This document shows, in pieces, positions 59,598 through 64,000 of a DNA stretch of 64,000 nucleotides. The notes under the pieces are model-generated. The model did no database searches, was not told where the DNA came from, and worked only from the letters and a program-made list of their open reading frames with translations. The stretch lies in the NCBI RefSeq assembly GCF_001659605.2, contig NC_035169.2:9581923-9645922 (forward strand), read 5' to 3'. This DNA is from Manihot esculenta. Its lineage: Eukaryota > Streptophyta > Magnoliopsida > Malpighiales > Euphorbiaceae. The position numbers and the translations under genes are program-made. Position 1 is the first letter of the stretch. Each line of letters opens with the position of its first letter.

Positions 59598-62500
59598 TTA
59601 AAAGAGCTGAGGGTACTGCTGGAGCATAGACTCCCGTGTCTCCCAAGTGCACTCTTCCAAGTTGTGGTGGTTCCACAGGACTTTCACCATCGGGATTTCC
59701 TTGTTTCTTAACTTTCTGATCTGCGTGTCAATGATCCGTACCGGCTGTTCAACATAGGTGAGATCCTCTTGGACCTCCACATCAGGCTCACTAAGAACCT
59801 TGCTCGGATCTGACACAAACTTCCTCAACATCGAAACATGGAAAACCGGATGGATTCTTGCCATTGAAGCAGGTAAATCCAGCTTGTAGGACACACTCCC
59901 AATCTTTTGCAAGATTTCAAAGGGTCCGATGTATCGTGGGGCTAGTTTACCTTTCTTCCCGAAGCGAACCACTCCCTTCATTGGAGACACTTTAAGCAAT
60001 ACCAGATCCCCCTCCTGAAACTCTAACTGCCTTCTGCGGATGTCTGCATAACTCCTCTGTCTGCTTGCAGCAGTCTTGATTCTTTCTCTGATTATGGGTA
60101 CCACCCTGCTGGTAATCTCTACTAGCTCAGGCCCTGCCAAGGCCTTCTCTCCAACTTCCTCCCAGCAAACAGGTGATCTGCACTTCCTTCCGTACAAAGC
60201 CTCATATGGAGCCATCCCGATGCTAGCATGATGGCTGTTATTGTAGGCAAACTCCACCAAAGGTAGATGCTGCCTCCAAGAACCGCCAAAGTCCAGCACA
60301 CACATTCTGAGCATATCCTCGATAGTCTGGATGGTCCTTTCTGACTGTCCATCAGTCTGGGGGTGGAAGGCAGTACTGAAATCCAACCTAGTACCCATGG
60401 CATTCTGTAGACTCCGCCAAAACCTGGAGGTGAACTGGGGCCCTCTATCCGACACTATAGAAATGGGAACCCCATGCAGCCTGACGATCTCGTCCACATA
60501 CACCTGCGCCAACTTGTCCACAGAATAGCCACTCCTGACAGGAATGAAGTGAGCAGATTTGGTGAGTCTGTCCACAATCACCCATATGGAGTCCACTCTG
60601 TTGGACGCCGCTGGTAACCCTACTACGAAGTCCATAGCTATGTTTTCCCATTTCCATTCTGGAATAGGTAGCGGGTTAAGCATTCCAGCTGGCTTCTGAT
60701 GTTCTAGCTTCACCCTCTGACACACTTCGCAGGCTGACACGAACTGTGCCACTTCTTTCTTCATTGCTGGCCACCAATAAACTTTCTTCAAATCTTGATA
60801 CATCTTGGTGGCTCCGGGGTGAATGCTGTATCTTGCATTATGAGCCTCTCTCATAATGTCTCCTTTTAGCCCTATGTCGTCTGGTACACATAATCGACTC
60901 CCATAGCGGAGGATCCCTTTACTGTCGAATCTGAACTCACTATCATTGCCTGACTGAACCGTCCTGGCAATCTTCACTAACTCGGGGTCCTCATGCTGTT
61001 TCTGAGCAACTTGCTCAAGGAACACGGGTGTCACTTTCATCTGAGCCAACAAGGCACCTGTACCCGACAACTCTAACTGCAGCCCTTCTTCGATGAGCTT
61101 GTAGAACTCCTTTACTACTGGTCTTCGTTCTGCTGTGATGTGGGATAGACTGCCGAGTGATTTCCGGCTTAAGGCATCAGCTACAACATTAGCCTTACCC
61201 GGATGATACTGGATTTTGCAATCGTAGTCACTGAGCAGTTCTACCCATCTTCTCTGTCTCAAATTCAGATCTCTTTGACTCAGGATGTGCTGCAGGCTCT
61301 TATGATCTGTAAAGATCTCACATTTTACCCCATAGAGGTAGTGCCTCCACATCTTGAGTGCAAAGATTACCGCTGCCATCTCAAGGTCATGTGTGGGGTA
61401 ATTCAACTCATGCTTCTTCAGCTGCCTAGAAGCATAAGCAATCACCCTCTCATTCTGCATCAGTACACAACCCAGTCCCACACGGGATGCATCACAAAAG
61501 ACTGTAAAGTCCTCCTCACCAGATGGCAGAGCTAAAACTGGTGCTGAAGTCAACCTCTTCTTAAGTTCTTCAAAACTCTCTTCGCACTGGTCGGTCCACA
61601 GAAATTTCTGATTCTTCCTGGTTAACCTGGTCAGAGGAGCTGCTATCTTTGAGAAGTCCTGAACGAACCTCCTGTAGTAACCTGCCAAACCCAAGAAACT
61701 TCTAATCTCTGTCACTGAAGTGGGTCTAGGCCAGTTAGCCACAGTTTCTGTCTTCTTGGGATCCACCTCAATACCATTTTCTGACACAACATGCCCCAAG
61801 AACGAAATGCTCCTCAGCCAGAACTCACATTTAGAGAACTTGGCATACAAGCCATGTTCCCTCAAAGTCTGCAAGACCAACCGCAGATGATGGGCATGCT
61901 CTTCTGCATTCCTGGAATACACTAAGATATCATCTATGAAGACAATAACGAAGTGATCCAGGTATTGGCTAAATACTCTGTTCATGAGATCCATGAATGC
62001 TGCAGGGGCGTTTGTTAACCCGAACGGCATTACTAGGAACTCATAGTGCCCATATCTGGTCCTGAAAGCTGTCTTCGGCACGTCTTCACCTCTGATCCTC
62101 AGCTGATGATACCCAGATCTCAGATCTATCTTGGAAAAACAACCTGCTCCTGCTAGCTGGTCGAATAGATCGTCGATCCTAGGCAACGGGTACTTGTTCT
62201 TGGTAGTGACCTTGTTCAACTGTCTGTAGTCGATACAAAGTCTAAGGGATCCATCCTTCTTTTTCACGAACAACACTGGAGCACCCCAAGGTGAGGTACT
62301 CGGTCGGATGAAACCCTTGTCTACCAGCTCTTGCAACTGTTCTTTAAGCTCCTTCAGCTCTGCTGGCGCCATCCTGTAGGGAGGGATAGAGATCGGTCTG
62401 GTTCCTGGCATCAATTCTATCTCGAACTCTATCTCCCTAGGAGGCGGTAAACCTGGCAGTTCGTCTGGGAAAACATCTAAGAACTCTCTAACCACAGGCA

Positions 62501-64000
62501 CTGAGGCGGGCTCTCTGACATCTCTGTCTAGCTCTCTCACATGAGCTAGATAACCCTGACAACCCCTCCTGAGCAGCCTACGAGCCTGTAGGGCTGATAT
62601 CAAACCTCTAGGTGTACTCCCCCTGTCTCCTCTAAAGACAACCTCTGACCCATCCTGACCTCTGAACTTAACTACCTTGTCTCTGCAATCCAAGGTAGCA
62701 CCATGGGTAGATAGCCAATCCATCCCTAGAATGACGTCAAAATCTGTCAAGTCTAGAACCACTAGGTCGGCGGATAGGCATCTTCCCTCTATGAAAACTG
62801 GACTGCACTGGCAGACTGACTCTGCCACTGACGGGTCACACTTGGGTCCACTGACCCATAGGGGACACTCTAACCCAGAGACCATCAAACCCAACCTCTC
62901 GACCGCTCTCGGAGAAACAAAAGAATGGGATGCACCCGGGTCCATTAAGGCATAAGCATCTGAACAACCAATGATGATATTACCTGACACCACGGTGTTG
63001 GATGCGTTTGCCTCCTGCTGGGTCATAGTGAAGATCCGTGCTGGAGCTGACGGACCTTCCCCTCTGTAAGCTGATGAAGAAGAGGCTGACCCTCTCCCTC
63101 GGCCTCTGCCACTGGCCTGTGTCGCGGCTGAAGCTGCTGGCTGTGCCACACTACCCGAAGTAGTCTGCTGGGGCCGTGCCATAGGAACTGCTCTAGGACA
63201 CTCCATGGACATGTGTCCCTCCTGCCCACACCTGTAGCAGGCTGTTGTCCCAAAACGGCATACCCCTCTGTGTAGCTTACCACACCGTGCACACACTGCA
63301 TTATCAGCACCAGAGCTTGAGCCACTTCCTAGTCCCAGACCTGATTTGATCTTGCTCCAGAACTTACTCTTCTTTGGTTTCTTAGTGGTACTGCTCCACT
63401 TCTTACTAGCTGAACTCAAGGATGAAGGGTCTATCCTTCCCCCACCTGGGGTCTTAGAACCTGAAGGCTGTGTCACTGACTGTTTAACAGTCCCCTCGAT
63501 GATTGCACTAGCCTCCATTCTCCTGGCCATGTCTACAATGGTATGGAAACTTTCTCTATCAGCTGACTGAACCAAGGAGGAATACCTGGAATGGAGCCTC
63601 ATGATATACCTCCTTGACTTCTTCGAATCTGTGTCCAGATGTTGCCCAGCAAACGGCAATAACTCTAAGAATCTATCGGTGTACTCATCGACACCCATCT
63701 CATCTGTCTGTTTCAGCTGTTCAAACTCAATCATCTTCAGCTCCCTTGAACTGTCAGGGAAAGCCCATCCTGCGAACTCATTCGCAAACTCCTCCCATGA
63801 AAGACTGTCCACCCTTGGTTTCACATAGCCCTTGAACCATTCACGGGCCTTTTTGCATTTCAGGGTGAAACCAGCCATCTGAATGGCTCTGCTGTCATCA
63901 GCACCTATCTCATCTGTAATTGTTTTGACCTTCTCCAGGTATACGAACGGATCATCACCTGTATCAAACTGGGGAGCACCCAACTTCATATAGTCGGTCA
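59598..64000 (-). CDS. Ty3/gypsy chromovirus-like Gag-Pol polyprotein (runs off window)
   Basis: A single uninterrupted frame of at least 1463 codons from 63989 remains open to the window edge, so the gag start is missing. Domains in order: retrotransposon gag (AREWFKGYV...[13 protein letters not shown]); zinc knuckle [14 protein letters not shown]; aspartic protease with DPGASHSF, where DSG or DTG is usual; reverse transcriptase ([29 protein letters not shown]); RNase H ([23 protein letters not shown]); integrase zinc region ending CEVCQRVK, and DDE core ([34 protein letters not shown]); and a C-terminal chromodomain-like segment ([16 protein letters not shown]). With 2.4 kb LTRs this suggests the Tekay/Del group. 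The intact frame implies a recent, possibly competent insertion. Confidence 0.95.
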   Translation of the reverse strand, partial: TDYMKLGAPQFDTGDDPFVYLEKVKTITDEIGADDSRAIQMAGFTLKCKKAREWFKGYVKPRVDSLSWEEFANEFAGWAFPDSSRELKMIEFEQLKQTDEMGVDEYTDRFLELLPFAGQHLDTDSKKSRRYIMRLHSRYSSLVQSADRESFHTIVDMARRMEASAIIEGTVKQSVTQPSGSKTPGGGRIDPSSLSSASKKWSSTTKKPKKSKFWSKIKSGLGLGSGSSSGADNAVCARCGKLHRGVCRFGTTACYRCGQEGHMSMECPRAVPMARPQQTTSGSVAQPAASAATQASGRGRGRGSASSSSAYRGEGPSAPARIFTMTQQEANASNTVVSGNIIIGCSDAYALMDPGASHSFVSPRAVERLGLMVSGLECPLWVSGPKCDPSVAESVCQCSPVFIEGRCLSADLVVLDLTDFDVILGMDWLSTHGATLDCRDKVVKFRGQDGSEVVFRGDRGSTPRGLISALQARRLLRRGCQGYLAHVRELDRDVREPASVPVVREFLDVFPDELPGLPPPREIEFEIELMPGTRPISIPPYRMAPAELKELKEQLQELVDKGFIRPSTSPWGAPVLFVKKKDGSLRLCIDYRQLNKVTTKNKYPLPRIDDLFDQLAGAGCFSKIDLRSGYHQLRIRGEDVPKTAFRTRYGHYEFLVMPFGLTNAPAAFMDLMNRVFSQYLDHFVIVFIDDILVYSRNAEEHAHHLRLVLQTLREHGLYAKFSKCEFWLRSISFLGHVVSENGIEVDPKKTETVANWPRPTSVTEIRSFLGLAGYYRRFVQDFSKIAAPLTRLTRKNQKFLWTDQCEESFEELKKRLTSAPVLALPSGEEDFTVFCDASRVGLGCVLMQNERVIAYASRQLKKHELNYPTHDLEMAAVIFALKMWRHYLYGVKCEIFTDHKSLQHILSQRDLNLRQRRWVELLSDYDCKIQYHPGKANVVADALSRKSLGSLSHITAERRPVVKEFYKLIEEGLQLELSGTGALLAQMKVTPVFLEQVAQKQHEDPELVKIARTVQSGNDSEFRFDSKGILRYGSRLCVPDDIGLKGDIMREAHNARYSIHPGATKMYQDLKKVYWWPAMKKEVAQFVSACEVCQRVKLEHQKPAGMLNPLPIPEWKWENIAMDFVVGLPAASNRVDSIWVIVDRLTKSAHFIPVRSGYSVDKLAQVYVDEIVRLHGVPISIVSDRGPQFTSRFWRSLQNAMGTRLDFSTAFHPQTDGQSERTIQTIEDMLRMCVLDFGGSWRQHLPLVEFAYNNSHHASIGMAPYEALYGRKCRSPVCWEEVGEKALAGPELVEITSRVVPIIRERIKTAASRQRSYADIRRRQLEFQEGDLVLLKVSPMKGVVRFGKKGKLAPRYIGPFEILQKIGSVSYKLDLPASMARIHPVFHVSMLRKFVSDPSKVLSEPDVEVQEDLTYVEQPVRIIDTQIRKLRNKEIPMVKVLWNHHNLEECTWETRESMLQQYPQLF

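Noticed and set aside
61203..61535. Plus-strand frames of 60-110 codons opposite the polyprotein
   Set aside because: They are antisense shadows of a strongly supported pol frame with full domain order.

Overview
The window is nuclear DNA of a flowering plant. Its protein genes are split by GT-AG introns in AT-rich, transposon-loaded DNA, and they encode plant-only families: a CTR1-type Raf kinase, a CKI1-type hybrid histidine kinase and a PCFS4-type Pcf11 homologue. Protein style and the transposon types suggest a eudicot, perhaps Malpighiales/Euphorbiaceae, but that placement is inference. All three complete genes are on the minus strand.

Layout from left to right. 1-4593 is a chimeric repeat: a long block containing a decayed plastid psbA copy, joined to a copy of the DNA found beyond the 3' end of the PCFS4 gene, and then to the 5' end of a GATL-like gene. 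4.9-7.5 kb is AT-rich spacer. 7522-8492 is the second copy of the PCFS4-flanking segment, followed by the PCFS4-like gene (8889-14064, six exons, one probable GC-AG intron). 17295-21240 is a truncated, broken duplicate of the middle of CTR1. It lies immediately downstream of an intact CKI1-like gene (21525-26301, seven exons, 1168 residues). 26430-30126 is the second psbA-bearing block, abutting exon 1 of an HSFA3-like gene with no exon 2. 31-36 kb is AT-rich spacer with a SINE-like and a MITE-like element. 37052-50059 is an apparently intact CTR1 gene (15 exons, 870 residues). From 51.6 kb to the end are nested retrotransposons: a LINE remnant interrupted by a gutted Ty3/gypsy element with a tRNA-Asp primer site, whose right LTR is itself interrupted by a chromovirus-like element with 2.4 kb LTRs and an uninterrupted polyprotein running off the right edge.

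The exon models for CTR1 (2613 nt) and CKI1 (3507 nt) join in frame without a remainder, which supports the splice assignments. In function, CTR1 is the negative regulator next to the ethylene receptors, CKI1 is a cytokinin-independent His-Asp phosphorelay kinase, and PCFS4 acts in mRNA 3'-end formation. Nothing shows that they act as a unit.

The most unusual structure is the set of shuffled segmental duplications. Two psbA-bearing blocks each end, on the same side, in the amputated 5' end of a different minus-strand gene. A broken CTR1 copy sits in the sense direction just beyond the CKI1 stop. No CRISPR array, tRNA, rRNA or bacterial-type operon was seen.
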